Assembly: GCA_902784425.1 (NCBI GenBank)
Contig: CACZUS010000026.1
Span: 1-33,048 of the forward strand
Source: an uncultured Bacteroidales bacterium
Lineage (GTDB): Bacteria > Bacteroidota > Bacteroidia > Bacteroidales > Paludibacteraceae
DNA: 33,048 bases
Reading direction: 5' to 3'
Made by a program: the position numbers and the translations under genes. Below the pieces are notes generated by a model, which saw nothing but the letters and a program-made list of their open reading frames with translations, was not told where the DNA came from and did no database searches. Positions 24,578 to 33,048 of the stretch are shown piece by piece. Numbering within the stretch: position 1 is the first letter of the stretch; each line of letters opens with the position of its first letter.

Positions 24578-25885
24578 TCAGGAATACTTACGTGGATACC
24601 GTAACAAAATGCTTACGAGGGCAACCACGCCCATTAGCATCGGATAATATAGGTATTTGAATATCTCGCCCGGAGAAATCGAGGATAGTCCTGCTGCTAT
24701 CAAAAGCTGCGCTCCATAGGGTATCAAGCCTTGTGCAAAACAGGAAAAGGTGTCTAAAAGGCTTGCCACCTTTCGTTTATCTATTTTATACTGATTGCTA
24801 ATCTCCTTGGCTATTGGTCCGACAGTAATGATTGCTATGGTATTGTTGGCGGTACAGATATCACTCAGCATGACCATCGCAGCAACACACAACTCTCCGC
24901 CTCTTTTTCCCTTCACCTTAGCGGTTAGTTTCTCCGTTAGATAGGTCAATGCACCATTGTATTTGAGCAATTCCAACATTCCTCCTGCCAGCAATGTCAC
25001 CATAATGAGTTCTGACATCTCTTTGATTCCCTCTCCCATCGACGCAAACCATCCAAACAGATCGAAACTGCCACTTGTGATTCCTATCACTCCCGTTAAG
25101 ATAATACCGATCGTCAACACGATCATCACATCCATCCCGATAATGGCACAGATCAAAACACTTAAATAAGGAATTATCTTTATGATATCAATGGTTCCTG
25201 TTCCTATTTCAGAATGAAATGAGACATCTCTTCCTAAGAAGTAATAACAGATCATCATGATCAATGCGGCTGGTATCACTATATATGAGTTTACTTTGAA
25301 CTTATCTTTCATTAAGCAATCCTGACTTTTGGTTGCTATGATAGTGGTATCTGAGATAAATGACAAATTATCGCCAAAGAAAGACCCTCCCACCACAATG
25401 GCAACAACCAATGGGAGCGAAACACCTGTCTGATCCGAAATGCCTACTGCCATGGGAACCAATGCGGCAATCGTGCCTACTGATGTTCCGATAGACAATG
25501 ATATGAAACAGGCCGACAAAAAGAGTCCTGGAAAAAGAAACGACTCTGGCAACACTTTCAACGTGGCAGATACCGTGGCTTCTACTGCACCCATATCCTT
25601 TGCACTTTGGGCAAATGCCCCTGCTAGAATAAAGATCCACACCATTAACAATAGTGTTTTATTCCCCGCCCCTTGACTAAACAATTCGATGCGTTTTTTC
25701 AAACTGATTCCCTTGGTTATGGCTATGGCATAAAGTGAGGAAACAAGGAATGCCACCGTTATGGGAACTTTGTAAAAGTCATTTAAAATTAAGGATGTCC
25801 CAAGGTACATGAGTAGAAACAAAATCAAGGGGGTAAGGGCAAAAAAAGATTTTTTCTCTGGTGTTGTATTCGTCGATGTATCCAT
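24578..25885 (-). CDS. NhaC family Na+/H+ antiporter-like transporter
   Basis: A 435-residue inner-membrane transporter with about 11-12 hydrophobic spans. Family segments include SIGTSVGTIAALVPMAVGI, GGSFFGDNLSFISDTTIIAT with conserved acidic residues, and ICTANNTIAIITVGPIA in the second half-repeat. NhaC proteins exchange sodium for protons, though some relatives carry organic acids or amino acids, so the substrate is not certain. It follows aspS on the same strand but is separated from it by a strong terminator (25904-25938), so it may be transcribed independently or by readthrough. Confidence 0.88.
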   Translation of the reverse strand: MDTSTNTTPEKKSFFALTPLILFLLMYLGTSLILNDFYKVPITVAFLVSSLYAIAITKGISLKKRIELFSQGAGNKTLLLMVWIFILAGAFAQSAKDMGAVEATVSATLKVLPESFLFPGLFLSACFISLSIGTSVGTIAALVPMAVGISDQTGVSLPLVVAIVVGGSFFGDNLSFISDTTIIATKSQDCLMKDKFKVNSYIVIPAALIMMICYYFLGRDVSFHSEIGTGTIDIIKIIPYLSVLICAIIGMDVMIVLTIGIILTGVIGITSGSFDLFGWFASMGEGIKEMSELIMVTLLAGGMLELLKYNGALTYLTEKLTAKVKGKRGGELCVAAMVMLSDICTANNTIAIITVGPIAKEISNQYKIDKRKVASLLDTFSCFAQGLIPYGAQLLIAAGLSSISPGEIFKYLYYPMLMGVVALVSILLRYPRKYS

Positions 25886-25903
25886 ATACTTGAAACATTA
25901 AAA

Positions 25904-25938
25904 AGCCCTGAAAGGAAAACGGGTCAACTTTCAGGGCT
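25904..25938 (-). terminator. Terminator of aspS
   Basis: AGCCCTGAAAG (25904-25914) and CTTTCAGGGCT (25928-25938) form a perfect 11-bp stem. On the minus strand a TTTTT run follows. Confidence 0.92.
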
Positions 25939-25956
25939 ATATCACATTTAATAAAT

Positions 25957-27714
25957 TTACTTTTCTACTTTAACTTCCAACGACAACTCTTTCAATTGTT
26001 GCTCATCAATCTCTGATGGCGAATCAATCATCACATCGCGACCTGAGTTATTCTTAGGGAAAGCGATACAATCACGAATTGAATCCAAACCTGCCAACAT
26101 TGAGACAACACGATCCAAACCGAAAGCCAAACCTCCGTGAGGGGGTGCTCCATACTTAAAGGCATTGATCAAACAACCAAACTGATCCATCGCCTTTTCT
26201 GGTGTGAATCCTAGCAACTCGAACATCTTGTTTTGCAATGCTGAATCATGAATACGGATGGATCCTCCACCCAACTCTACTCCATTCATAGCCAAATCAT
26301 ACGCATTAGCACGTACTCGACCTGGATCACTATCCAAGTATTGTACATCCTCCAATTTCGGACTCGTGAATGGATGGTGCATTGCATAGAATCGTTGATC
26401 TTCCTCGTTCCACTCAAACAATGGGAAGTCGATCACCCACAATGGAGCGAACTTATTCTTATCACGAAGACCCAAACGCTCTCCCATCTCCAATCGGAGC
26501 TCATTCATCTGCTTACGTGTCTTGTCTGCATCCTCACCACAAAGGATCAACATCAAATCACCTGGCTTAGCATTGAAACGATCTGCCCATTTCTTCAAAT
26601 CTTCTTGTGAATAGAACTTATCAACACTTGATTTTAAGGAACCGTCAGCCTCATATTTAACATATACCAAACCTTTGGCTCCTACTTGTGGTTTCTTTAC
26701 GAAATCTGTCAGTCCATCCAATTGCTTTCTTGTGTAAGAAGCACATCCTTCTGCACAGATACCAACCACAAACTTAGCTGCATCGAACACAGGGAAGTTA
26801 CGTCCTTCCGTCAAGTCTTTCAACTCAACAAACGTCATACCGAAACGCATATCAGGCTTATCTGATCCGTAGAGACGCATACATTCATGCCATGTCATGC
26901 GAGGGAATGGTCCGTCGAATTCAACACCTTTTACATATTTGAAGATATGTTTAATCATACCCTCGAACATATTGATCACATCTTCTTGTTCGATGAATGA
27001 CATCTCGCAGTCGATCTGAGTAAACTCAGGTTGACGATCGGCACGAAGGTCTTCATCACGGAAGCACTTAACAATCTGGAAATAGCGGTCGATACCAGCC
27101 ACCATCAAGAGTTGCTTAAACTGTTGAGGGGATTGTGGCAAAGCGTAGAACTGACCAGGATTCATACGAGAAGGAACGACAAAATCGCGTGCACCTTCTG
27201 GAGTAGATTTAATCAAGACTGGTGTTTCCACCTCCAAGAAACCTTGGCTATCTAAGTAACGACGTACTTCAAAAGCTATTTTATGACGTAGTTCCAAATT
27301 CTGGCGAACAGGATTACGGCGGATATCCAAGTAACGATACTGCATTCTTAGGTCATCGCCACCATCCGAATTATCCTCGATAGTGAATGGAGGTACTTCA
27401 GAAGCGTTAAGCACCACCAACTTATTTGCGATGATTTCGATTTCACCCGTAGAGATGTTTTTATTTTTGTTGCTTCTTTCTGCAACCGTACCTTCTACTT
27501 GAATCACCCATTCGCGGCCCAACTTATTAGCCTGCTCACACAAAGCAGCATCTTTCTCTTCGTTAAACACAACCTGAGTGATGCCATAGCGATCACGCAT
27601 ATCTAAGAAGGTCATACCACCCATTTTTCTGGATTTCTGAACCCAACCAGCCAAGGTAACGACTTCACCCACATTTGCTATCGTGAGTTCGCCACACGTT
27701 TTTGTTCTGAACAT
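25957..27714 (-). CDS. aspS: Aspartate--tRNA ligase
   Basis: A 585-residue bacterial-type aspartyl-tRNA synthetase, normal length. The N-terminal OB fold that binds the anticodon covers about 1-105 ([24 protein letters not shown]). The class II core follows with motif 2 at [18 protein letters not shown] and motif 3 at [15 protein letters not shown]. The bacterial GAD insertion domain lies at about 285-415. It charges tRNA-Asp in the cytosol. A minus-strand -7 box is at 27741-27748. Confidence 0.98.
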   Translation of the reverse strand: MFRTKTCGELTIANVGEVVTLAGWVQKSRKMGGMTFLDMRDRYGITQVVFNEEKDAALCEQANKLGREWVIQVEGTVAERSNKNKNISTGEIEIIANKLVVLNASEVPPFTIEDNSDGGDDLRMQYRYLDIRRNPVRQNLELRHKIAFEVRRYLDSQGFLEVETPVLIKSTPEGARDFVVPSRMNPGQFYALPQSPQQFKQLLMVAGIDRYFQIVKCFRDEDLRADRQPEFTQIDCEMSFIEQEDVINMFEGMIKHIFKYVKGVEFDGPFPRMTWHECMRLYGSDKPDMRFGMTFVELKDLTEGRNFPVFDAAKFVVGICAEGCASYTRKQLDGLTDFVKKPQVGAKGLVYVKYEADGSLKSSVDKFYSQEDLKKWADRFNAKPGDLMLILCGEDADKTRKQMNELRLEMGERLGLRDKNKFAPLWVIDFPLFEWNEEDQRFYAMHHPFTSPKLEDVQYLDSDPGRVRANAYDLAMNGVELGGGSIRIHDSALQNKMFELLGFTPEKAMDQFGCLINAFKYGAPPHGGLAFGLDRVVSMLAGLDSIRDCIAFPKNNSGRDVMIDSPSEIDEQQLKELSLEVKVEK

Positions 27715-27740
27715 TTTATTTTAAATTTTTAATCCGTATG

Positions 27741-27748
27741 CAAAATTA
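27741..27748 (-). promoter_or_regulatory. -7 box for aspS
   Basis: The minus strand reads TAATTTTG (TAnnTTTG), 27 nt upstream of the ATG at 27714. No clear -33 box. Confidence 0.45.
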
Positions 27749-27811
27749 TAAAAAAAGAAAAACAGATAAGTGAAAAATAAGGGAGAAAATAAGGCAGTGC
27801 ACTCTATTTCA

Positions 27812-28552
27812 TCATACCATCTTCATCGACCCATTACATTCTGGATATTTCGAGCAACTCCAAAATTCATTACCGGCATTTATACCCTTCTTCGCCACAC
27901 GTTTGATCATTGGTTTTCCGCATTTCGGGCAAGCTGGCGCATTAAACTGTACGCTTTGCTCTGTACGGTAAGCGAGTCGCTCAGCGGTCAATCCTTCAGA
28001 AAATCCACCCTCCTCCCGGAATGTAGCGAGAAGATTCTCGATTTGTTTGCGGAGCATCATGATTAGGCGGTTGCAGAGGACTAATAGACAGTTCGCAGCA
28101 GTGATGGAATCGCCAGAGTTTAACCATTCATCAAATTTGTGCATCTGTTTCAAGATGTGAATGGAACTGAGGTGCTGAACATCATCTTTGTAGTCAGGTT
28201 TGTCAAGCTGAATGGCTGTAACCCTTCTGTGATCATCGGAATGAATTGACCATGGAATCTGTTCTTGGTGCATCAGCCAATTCACATAGTCATTTGCCAG
28301 TTCAGCCAGACTAGCTCTTGCCACGTCGGTAAGTTTCATCTCTGTTTCCTTAGAAGTAGAGTGACGCGAACCTCCTTCCGCAATGTTGGCAGGAACAGAA
28401 CGGGCCGCTTGGGTCATTTGATCATATTGACGGCCACATGGATCATTACTACGGTTCAAGTAGCGCTTGCAGAAATCTTGAGTTGCCAATTGAATGACAT
28501 TTCCTAAAACCCAAGTGTCAAGCCAGTAAAATGCAAAACGATAAATTTTCAT
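27812..28552 (-). CDS. Four-helix-bundle suffix protein with a topoisomerase-type zinc ribbon
   Basis: A 246-residue protein. Residues about 1-195 form a helical bundle of the 23S-rRNA-intervening-sequence type (ARSVPANIAEGGSRHSTSKE is typical). Residues about 208-243 are a C4 zinc ribbon (CPKCGKPM ... FWSCSKYPEC) as found at the ends of type IA topoisomerases. This matches the four-helix-bundle suffix family, whose function is unknown; the ribbon suggests single-stranded nucleic acid binding. All four cysteines are present. It is transcribed alone, with a 26-bp palindrome in its promoter that points to tight control. Confidence 0.85.
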   Translation of the reverse strand: MKIYRFAFYWLDTWVLGNVIQLATQDFCKRYLNRSNDPCGRQYDQMTQAARSVPANIAEGGSRHSTSKETEMKLTDVARASLAELANDYVNWLMHQEQIPWSIHSDDHRRVTAIQLDKPDYKDDVQHLSSIHILKQMHKFDEWLNSGDSITAANCLLVLCNRLIMMLRKQIENLLATFREEGGFSEGLTAERLAYRTEQSVQFNAPACPKCGKPMIKRVAKKGINAGNEFWSCSKYPECNGSMKMV

Positions 28553-28583
28553 TTCAGACAGATTTTTAAATTATTTTCGATTG

Positions 28584-28591
28584 CAAATATA
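28584..28591 (-). promoter_or_regulatory. -7 box of the four-helix-bundle gene
   Basis: The minus strand reads TATATTTG, 31 nt upstream of the ATG at 28552. The space where the -33 box should lie is filled by the palindrome 28592-28617. Confidence 0.6.
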
Positions 28592-28617
28592 ATATTTTTC
28601 GACATGTCGAAAAATAT
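28592..28617. promoter_or_regulatory. Perfect 26-bp palindrome (candidate operator)
   Basis: A perfect inverted repeat without a loop: 13-bp arms ATATTTTTCGACA and TGTCGAAAAATAT. It abuts the -7 box and covers the -33 region, the position of a repressor site. Confidence 0.8.
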
Positions 28618-28731
28618 CCTCATCTCCTCGCAATCACTCCTCCCTCACCCACCATCTTCACCAACCATCCAATTAATCCCTCCTTTTCGCTTTTTCCCCT
28701 CCTCAAATTTTAACATCCACAACAAATTCCT

Positions 28732-28739
28732 TATCTTTG
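28732..28739 (+). promoter_or_regulatory. Promoter -7 box for era-der
   Basis: TATCTTTG is an exact TAnnTTTG match, with TTTT at 28708-28711 as a weak -33 box 20 nt upstream. Transcription would begin about 12 nt before the era ATG. Confidence 0.6.
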
Positions 28740-28757
28740 CAAAAATTTTTCATTAAT

Positions 28758-29639
28758 ATGCATAAATCCGGTTTTGTAAATATTGTGGGTAATCCAAATG
28801 TTGGTAAATCCACTCTTATGAATGCTTTGGTGGGAGAAAAAATCTCCATCATCACCTCTAAAGCTCAGACTACTCGTCATAGGATCTTGGGAATCGTCAA
28901 TGGTGATGATTTTCAAATCGTCTATTCTGACACACCGGGTGTCTTGAAGCCCAACTACAAGCTTCAAGAGTCTATGCTCAACTTCTCCAACAGCGCCTTA
29001 ACCGACGCTGACGTCATTCTCTATGTGACTGACGTGGTGGAAAATGCCGAGAAAAATGCAGATTTTTTGGAGAAAGTGAAGAAACAAAAGGCTCCTGTCC
29101 TCTTGGTCATCAACAAAATTGATTTGACAGACCAACCTAAACTGATTGAACTGGTGGAGAAATGGAAAGCTCTGCTCCCTGAAGCCGAAATCATCCCAAT
29201 CTCCGCTCAAAACAACTTCAATCTCGACTATCTTCTGAAAAGAATCAAGGATTTACTACCCGACTCTCCTCCATTCTTTGAGAAAGATGCGTTGACCGAC
29301 AAACCTGCTCGTTTCTTCGTCACCGAAATCATTCGCGAGAAGATTTTAACTAATTATGACAAGGAAATTCCATATTCCGTAGAGGTCGTTGTAGAGCAAT
29401 TCAAGGAAGATAACAAACTGATTCGCATCAATGCTGTAATCTTTGTTGAACGTGACTCACAAAAAGGAATCATCATCGGTCAGGGTGGCAAAATGCTGAA
29501 AAAGATTGGTATGGAAGCCAGAAAAGACATCGAAGCTTTCTTTGAAAAGAAAGTCTTTTTGGAACTCTTTGTCAAAGTGGAAAAGGATTGGAGAAACAAA
29601 GACAAAAAATTAAAAGAGTTTGGCTACCAACCCGAATAA
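28758..29639 (+). CDS. era: GTPase Era
   Basis: A 293-residue Era. The GTPase domain shows G1 GNPNVGKST, G3 DTPG and G4 NKID. The C-terminal KH domain has GIIIGQGGKMLKKIG, which binds the 3' end of 16S rRNA during 30S assembly. The frame is open to a TTG at 28737, but this lies within the -7 box, so ATG 28758 (MHKSGFVNIVG) is chosen. It is followed by der after 57 nt on the same strand; the two are probably cotranscribed. Confidence 0.97.
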   Translation: MHKSGFVNIVGNPNVGKSTLMNALVGEKISIITSKAQTTRHRILGIVNGDDFQIVYSDTPGVLKPNYKLQESMLNFSNSALTDADVILYVTDVVENAEKNADFLEKVKKQKAPVLLVINKIDLTDQPKLIELVEKWKALLPEAEIIPISAQNNFNLDYLLKRIKDLLPDSPPFFEKDALTDKPARFFVTEIIREKILTNYDKEIPYSVEVVVEQFKEDNKLIRINAVIFVERDSQKGIIIGQGGKMLKKIGMEARKDIEAFFEKKVFLELFVKVEKDWRNKDKKLKEFGYQPE

Positions 29640-29696
29640 CAGACCTCTTCACGATTGCTTAGAGATCTCCTTTAATCACTTAAACAGCGTATTATT

Positions 29697-31010
29697 ATGA
29701 GTAATTTAGTAGCTATAGTAGGAAGACCCAATGTAGGTAAATCAACCTTATTCAACCGTCTCACACAAACACGTCGCGCCATCGTCAACGATGAATCTGG
29801 TACTACACGCGACCGTCAATATGGCAAAGTGGAATGGTGCGGACAAGAATTCTCAATCGTCGACACTGGTGGTTGGGTGGTCAACTCGGATGATATCTTT
29901 GAGGAAGAGATACGTAAACAGGTGAAGATAGCCATCGAAGAGGCTGATGTGATCCTATTTGTCGTAGACGTGATGAGCGGTGTCACCGACCTTGACGAAC
30001 AGGTGGCTCAAATTCTAAGGCAAAACAAGAAACCTGTCATCCTTATCTGTAATAAGGTAGATAATATAGAGGCTCAATACTACTCTGCCGAGTTCTATAA
30101 ATTAGGATTAGGCGACCCTAACAACATATCCTCCATCTCTGGTTCGGGTACAGGTGACTTATTGGATAACATCCTTAAAGCACTGCCTAAAAAGGTAGAA
30201 GAATCAATGGATGACGATCTTCCTCGATTCGCTGTCGTAGGTCGTCCAAATGCAGGTAAGTCTTCCATTATCAACGCTTTCATCGGAGAAGACAGATACA
30301 TCGTGACAGATATCGCTGGTACGACAAGAGATAGTACCAACACCCGATTCACCAAATTCGGATTTGATTTCTACTTAGTGGATACCGCCGGTATTCGTAA
30401 GAAGAACAAAGTGACTGAAGATATCGAGTACTTCTCTGTCATTCGTTCCATCCGTTCCATCGAGGATTCTGATGTTTGTATTCTGATGATTGACGCCACT
30501 CGCGGTATCGAAGCACAGGATATGAACATCGTGCAACTCATTCAAAAGAACAAAAAAGGTATCGTCGTTTGTATCAACAAATGGGATCTGATTACAGGAA
30601 AAGATTCGAAGAGCACACTTACCATGGAGAAAGCGGTTCGTGAGCGTTTTGCCCCATTCGACGACTTCCCTATCATCTTTACTTCCGCTGTTACCAAACA
30701 ACGTATTTTTAAAGTGTTGGAGACGGCCAAAGAGGTGTATGAGAACAAGAAAAGAAAGATTCCGACAAGCAAATTGAACGAATTCTTCTTGCCGCTCATC
30801 GAGAACTATCCTCCTCCATCAATCAAAGGAAAATATATCAAGATAAAGTATGTGAGTCAGCTGCCCGACACACAGATTCCATCTTTCGTCTTTTATGCCA
30901 ACTTGCCTCAATACATCAAGGAACCTTACAAACGATTCCTTGAAAACAAGTTGCGTGAACAATGGGAACTGACGGGAACACCTGTCAACATCTTTATCAG
31001 ACAGAAATAA
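29697..31010 (+). CDS. der: Ribosome biogenesis GTPase Der
   Basis: A 437-residue double GTPase (EngA). The first G domain starts [10 protein letters not shown] with DTGG and NKVD; the second starts [10 protein letters not shown] with DTAG and NKWD. A KH-like C-terminal domain (about 350-437, [10 protein letters not shown] ... PVNIFIRQK) follows. Der is needed for 50S assembly. Normal length, no anomalies. Confidence 0.98.
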   Translation: MSNLVAIVGRPNVGKSTLFNRLTQTRRAIVNDESGTTRDRQYGKVEWCGQEFSIVDTGGWVVNSDDIFEEEIRKQVKIAIEEADVILFVVDVMSGVTDLDEQVAQILRQNKKPVILICNKVDNIEAQYYSAEFYKLGLGDPNNISSISGSGTGDLLDNILKALPKKVEESMDDDLPRFAVVGRPNAGKSSIINAFIGEDRYIVTDIAGTTRDSTNTRFTKFGFDFYLVDTAGIRKKNKVTEDIEYFSVIRSIRSIEDSDVCILMIDATRGIEAQDMNIVQLIQKNKKGIVVCINKWDLITGKDSKSTLTMEKAVRERFAPFDDFPIIFTSAVTKQRIFKVLETAKEVYENKKRKIPTSKLNEFFLPLIENYPPPSIKGKYIKIKYVSQLPDTQIPSFVFYANLPQYIKEPYKRFLENKLREQWELTGTPVNIFIRQK

Positions 31011-31056
31011 TCGAAACAAATTCACTATAAGGAATCAACATAAAAACGCAACATAT

Positions 31057-33048
31057 ATGAAGAAATTTTTATTATTCATATGTGCCATTTTGTTTACGAT
31101 ACAAACTATGGCACAAACCTACACAGAAGGTCAGGCTATCTTCAAAGTAACTGGGACTTCGCCCAACACAGTTGAATTTTCGATGAAATCTTGCACTGTG
31201 CCATATGAAGATACACTCATTAGCATTCCGGAAGAAGTAACTTTCGAAGGAGTCACATATACGGTAACAAGTATTGCATATGCGGCTTTTGACACGTATC
31301 AATTTGTAAAAAAAATAGAGATACCAAACTCTGTAACAAAAATTGGAGCACGTGCTTTTCAATTTTGCTACAACTTAGAATCTGTTATTTTGCCAAACTC
31401 TGTGACGGATATTGGCGAAGGATTATTCTATGCTTGTAAAAGTCTGAAATCTGTCATTCTGCCTGATTCGTTAACTGAAATAAAGAAAGAAATGTTTCAT
31501 TTATGTGAAAGTTTAATTTCAATAGACATACCAAACACTGTAAAAACTATAGGTAATAATGCATTTTTTGGCTGTAAAAATTTACTTTATATAAAATTCC
31601 CAGAATCTGTGACAAAAATCAATCAGTCTGCATTTTGGAATTGCTCAAATTTACAGTCCATAAGCTTACCTAACACTCTGGAACGTATTGGACTTGGTGC
31701 ATTTAAAGACTGTCCTAACTTAAGTTTTGTGTTCATTCCAAAGTCAGTGACCTACGTTGACGGAGAAGCGTTTGGAGATTCAATTACAATTTTTTGTGAA
31801 CATGAAGAACCACAAAGAATGTGGTGGTCAACCTGGACTCTTTCAAACAATATTGTATGGGATATCAGTAATCCATTCACTATAGATGGATTGAAGTACA
31901 CCATTACAGACGCAACTCATGTAAGCGTTGGTTGCGATAGCACTCTTACTGACACAATCGTGATTCCGGAAAAAGTGACTTATAAAGACATGGAATTCAC
32001 AGTAAATGCTATCATGGATGAAGGATTTATCAATCAATTTAAACTGAAATCGGTAGTCATACCTGAGAGTGTAACAAAGATTGGAGAAAAAGCATTCTAT
32101 GAGAATCATAACATTATCAGTCTTGATATTCCTTCGTCAGTTTCCTCCATCGGTGCGTCTGCGTTCACAACCATACTAAATGTGGCTTATGCTGGCAATG
32201 CGGAAGGTGGACCTTGGGGTGCAAACGTTCTCAATGGTGAGGTTGACTATGATTTGAAATATGTTTTTTCTGACTCAACACGCACAAAGATTGTGAGATG
32301 TTTTGGACATGACAGTATCATCGTCATTCCAAACACAGTGAAAGAACTTGGAAGAAATTCATTCGCTAAGATTATAGAATTAAAATCGGTGGATTTGAAC
32401 AATGTTGAGAAAATCGACGATAAAGCGTTCACATATACGGGTCTTCAAGAAATATCATTAAGCAATAAGATTAAATACATAGGAGAAAGAGCTTTCTTTA
32501 ACACATACATTAAGAAAATCTTGTTGCCAAGTTCTGTGGACACTATGGGATCATCTGCTTTCAGTATAACAGATACAGTATATTGTAGATGGACAACTGT
32601 TCCTGTTGGAAAACATTATCATCGAGCTTGGAATTATAAAGTAAATACAGTAATCTACAACTGCAAACTTCTCAATGTCTCTGTTGCAAACAGCGACAGC
32701 AGCACAGTGGAGGTGAGCGGACATGTGGGAATCGACGCAGAAGGTGCTTATTGGTATGCGGATAGCACTACCGCCAACATCAAAGCCATTCCAGGAAAAG
32801 GATATGACGTTCAAGGCAAGGTGGAACAATCCTTCGTGATGAGAGTTGACACCAGCATTACGGTTTCTTTCGTAAAACTACCAACATATACGATTACTTA
32901 TATGGTGGATGACGAGGTATATCATCGAGACACCATTGTCTTCGGCGATTCGATTGTTCCTGCTAAGAAACCAACCAAAGAGGGTTACTCCTTCAGTGGT
33001 TGGAAGAATCTGCCGGCAACAATGCCTGCCGAGAATGTGACTGCAACA
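31057..33048 (+). CDS. BspA-like leucine-rich-repeat surface protein (3' truncated by window end)
   Basis: 664 codons are visible and the frame is still open at the window end. It starts with a signal peptide (MKKFLLFICAILFTIQTMAQ). Most of the rest is LRR_5/BspA-type repeats of about 23 residues with the pattern IP-x-SVTKIG-xx-AF-xx-C-xx-L-x-SV. These run at about 55-240 and 290-510 and are broken by a linker (HEEPQRMWWSTWTLSNN) that opens a second repeat block. Near the end, residues about 610-660 (YTITYMVDDEVYHRDT ... EGYSFSGW) match the Listeria-Bacteroides repeat. BspA proteins mediate attachment and coaggregation. A T9SS tail is expected beyond the edge. It lies 46 nt after der with no promoter seen. 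Confidence 0.9.
   Translation, partial: MKKFLLFICAILFTIQTMAQTYTEGQAIFKVTGTSPNTVEFSMKSCTVPYEDTLISIPEEVTFEGVTYTVTSIAYAAFDTYQFVKKIEIPNSVTKIGARAFQFCYNLESVILPNSVTDIGEGLFYACKSLKSVILPDSLTEIKKEMFHLCESLISIDIPNTVKTIGNNAFFGCKNLLYIKFPESVTKINQSAFWNCSNLQSISLPNTLERIGLGAFKDCPNLSFVFIPKSVTYVDGEAFGDSITIFCEHEEPQRMWWSTWTLSNNIVWDISNPFTIDGLKYTITDATHVSVGCDSTLTDTIVIPEKVTYKDMEFTVNAIMDEGFINQFKLKSVVIPESVTKIGEKAFYENHNIISLDIPSSVSSIGASAFTTILNVAYAGNAEGGPWGANVLNGEVDYDLKYVFSDSTRTKIVRCFGHDSIIVIPNTVKELGRNSFAKIIELKSVDLNNVEKIDDKAFTYTGLQEISLSNKIKYIGERAFFNTYIKKILLPSSVDTMGSSAFSITDTVYCRWTTVPVGKHYHRAWNYKVNTVIYNCKLLNVSVANSDSSTVEVSGHVGIDAEGAYWYADSTTANIKAIPGKGYDVQGKVEQSFVMRVDTSITVSFVKLPTYTITYMVDDEVYHRDTIVFGDSIVPAKKPTKEGYSFSGWKNLPATMPAENVTAT

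Noticed and set aside
28592-28617. 26-bp palindrome as a terminator
   Set aside because: It has no loop and sits upstream of a gene next to a -7 box, not after a stop codon.
1-33048. tRNA, rRNA or CRISPR loci
   Set aside because: No cloverleaf-like conserved segments, rRNA stretches or regularly spaced repeats were noticed on either strand by eye; a covariance-model search was not possible.

Overview
The window looks like a chromosomal segment from a member of the Bacteroidales (Bacteroidota). The evidence is an AT-rich genome, almost no Shine-Dalgarno sequences, repeated TAnnTTTG (-7) promoter boxes, type IX secretion (T9SS) type A sorting tails, a BspA-type leucine-rich-repeat surface protein, a CotH/lamin-tail surface protein and a CreD/winged-helix module. 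I cannot name the genus from sequence alone. No rRNA, tRNA, CRISPR array or intact insertion sequence was seen.

Layout. 1-159 is the tail of a secreted T9SS-type protein. 252-815 is a cytosolic flavin-reductase-like protein. 903-5516 is a compact plus-strand block: a uracil/hypoxanthine-DNA-glycosylase-like protein, a McrB-type NTPase with an EVE/PUA-like domain spliced into its AAA+ core, and a McrC-type PD-(D/E)XK nuclease; together they form a likely modified-DNA defence module. 5611-10373 (minus) holds a small hypothetical, a secreted HExxH protein (DUF6055-like plus DUF4859-like), a membrane-anchored flavin-reductase-like protein and a dNTP triphosphohydrolase. 10695-14270 is a 1191-residue CotH surface protein with a glycine-rich insertion. 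14609-19276 (minus) is an O-acyltransferase operon: AlgI-type MBOAT plus two different extracytoplasmic SGNH hydrolases. 19801-20001 is a small winged-helix protein.

20100-24248 is the most unusual part. A three-gene minus-strand operon (membrane protein, winged-helix regulator, CreD) carries related palindromes upstream of each gene, a plausible autoregulatory circuit. Downstream, the 3' end of creD occurs twice as direct repeats: a 35-bp identical core, then an 82-bp stretch that differs at 13 positions, nearly all synonymous. The 1.66 kb between the two copies holds a secreted protein of unknown function, a tiny secreted ORF, a 35-bp internal direct repeat and a broken coding remnant. This is the pattern left by an element that integrates into the 3' end of a protein gene and supplies a replacement end.

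24578-31010 is mostly housekeeping: NhaC-type antiporter, aspartyl-tRNA synthetase, a four-helix-bundle/zinc-ribbon protein whose promoter contains a perfect 26-bp palindrome, then the ribosome-assembly GTPases Era and Der. 31057 to the window end is the start of a BspA-like surface protein that runs off the edge.
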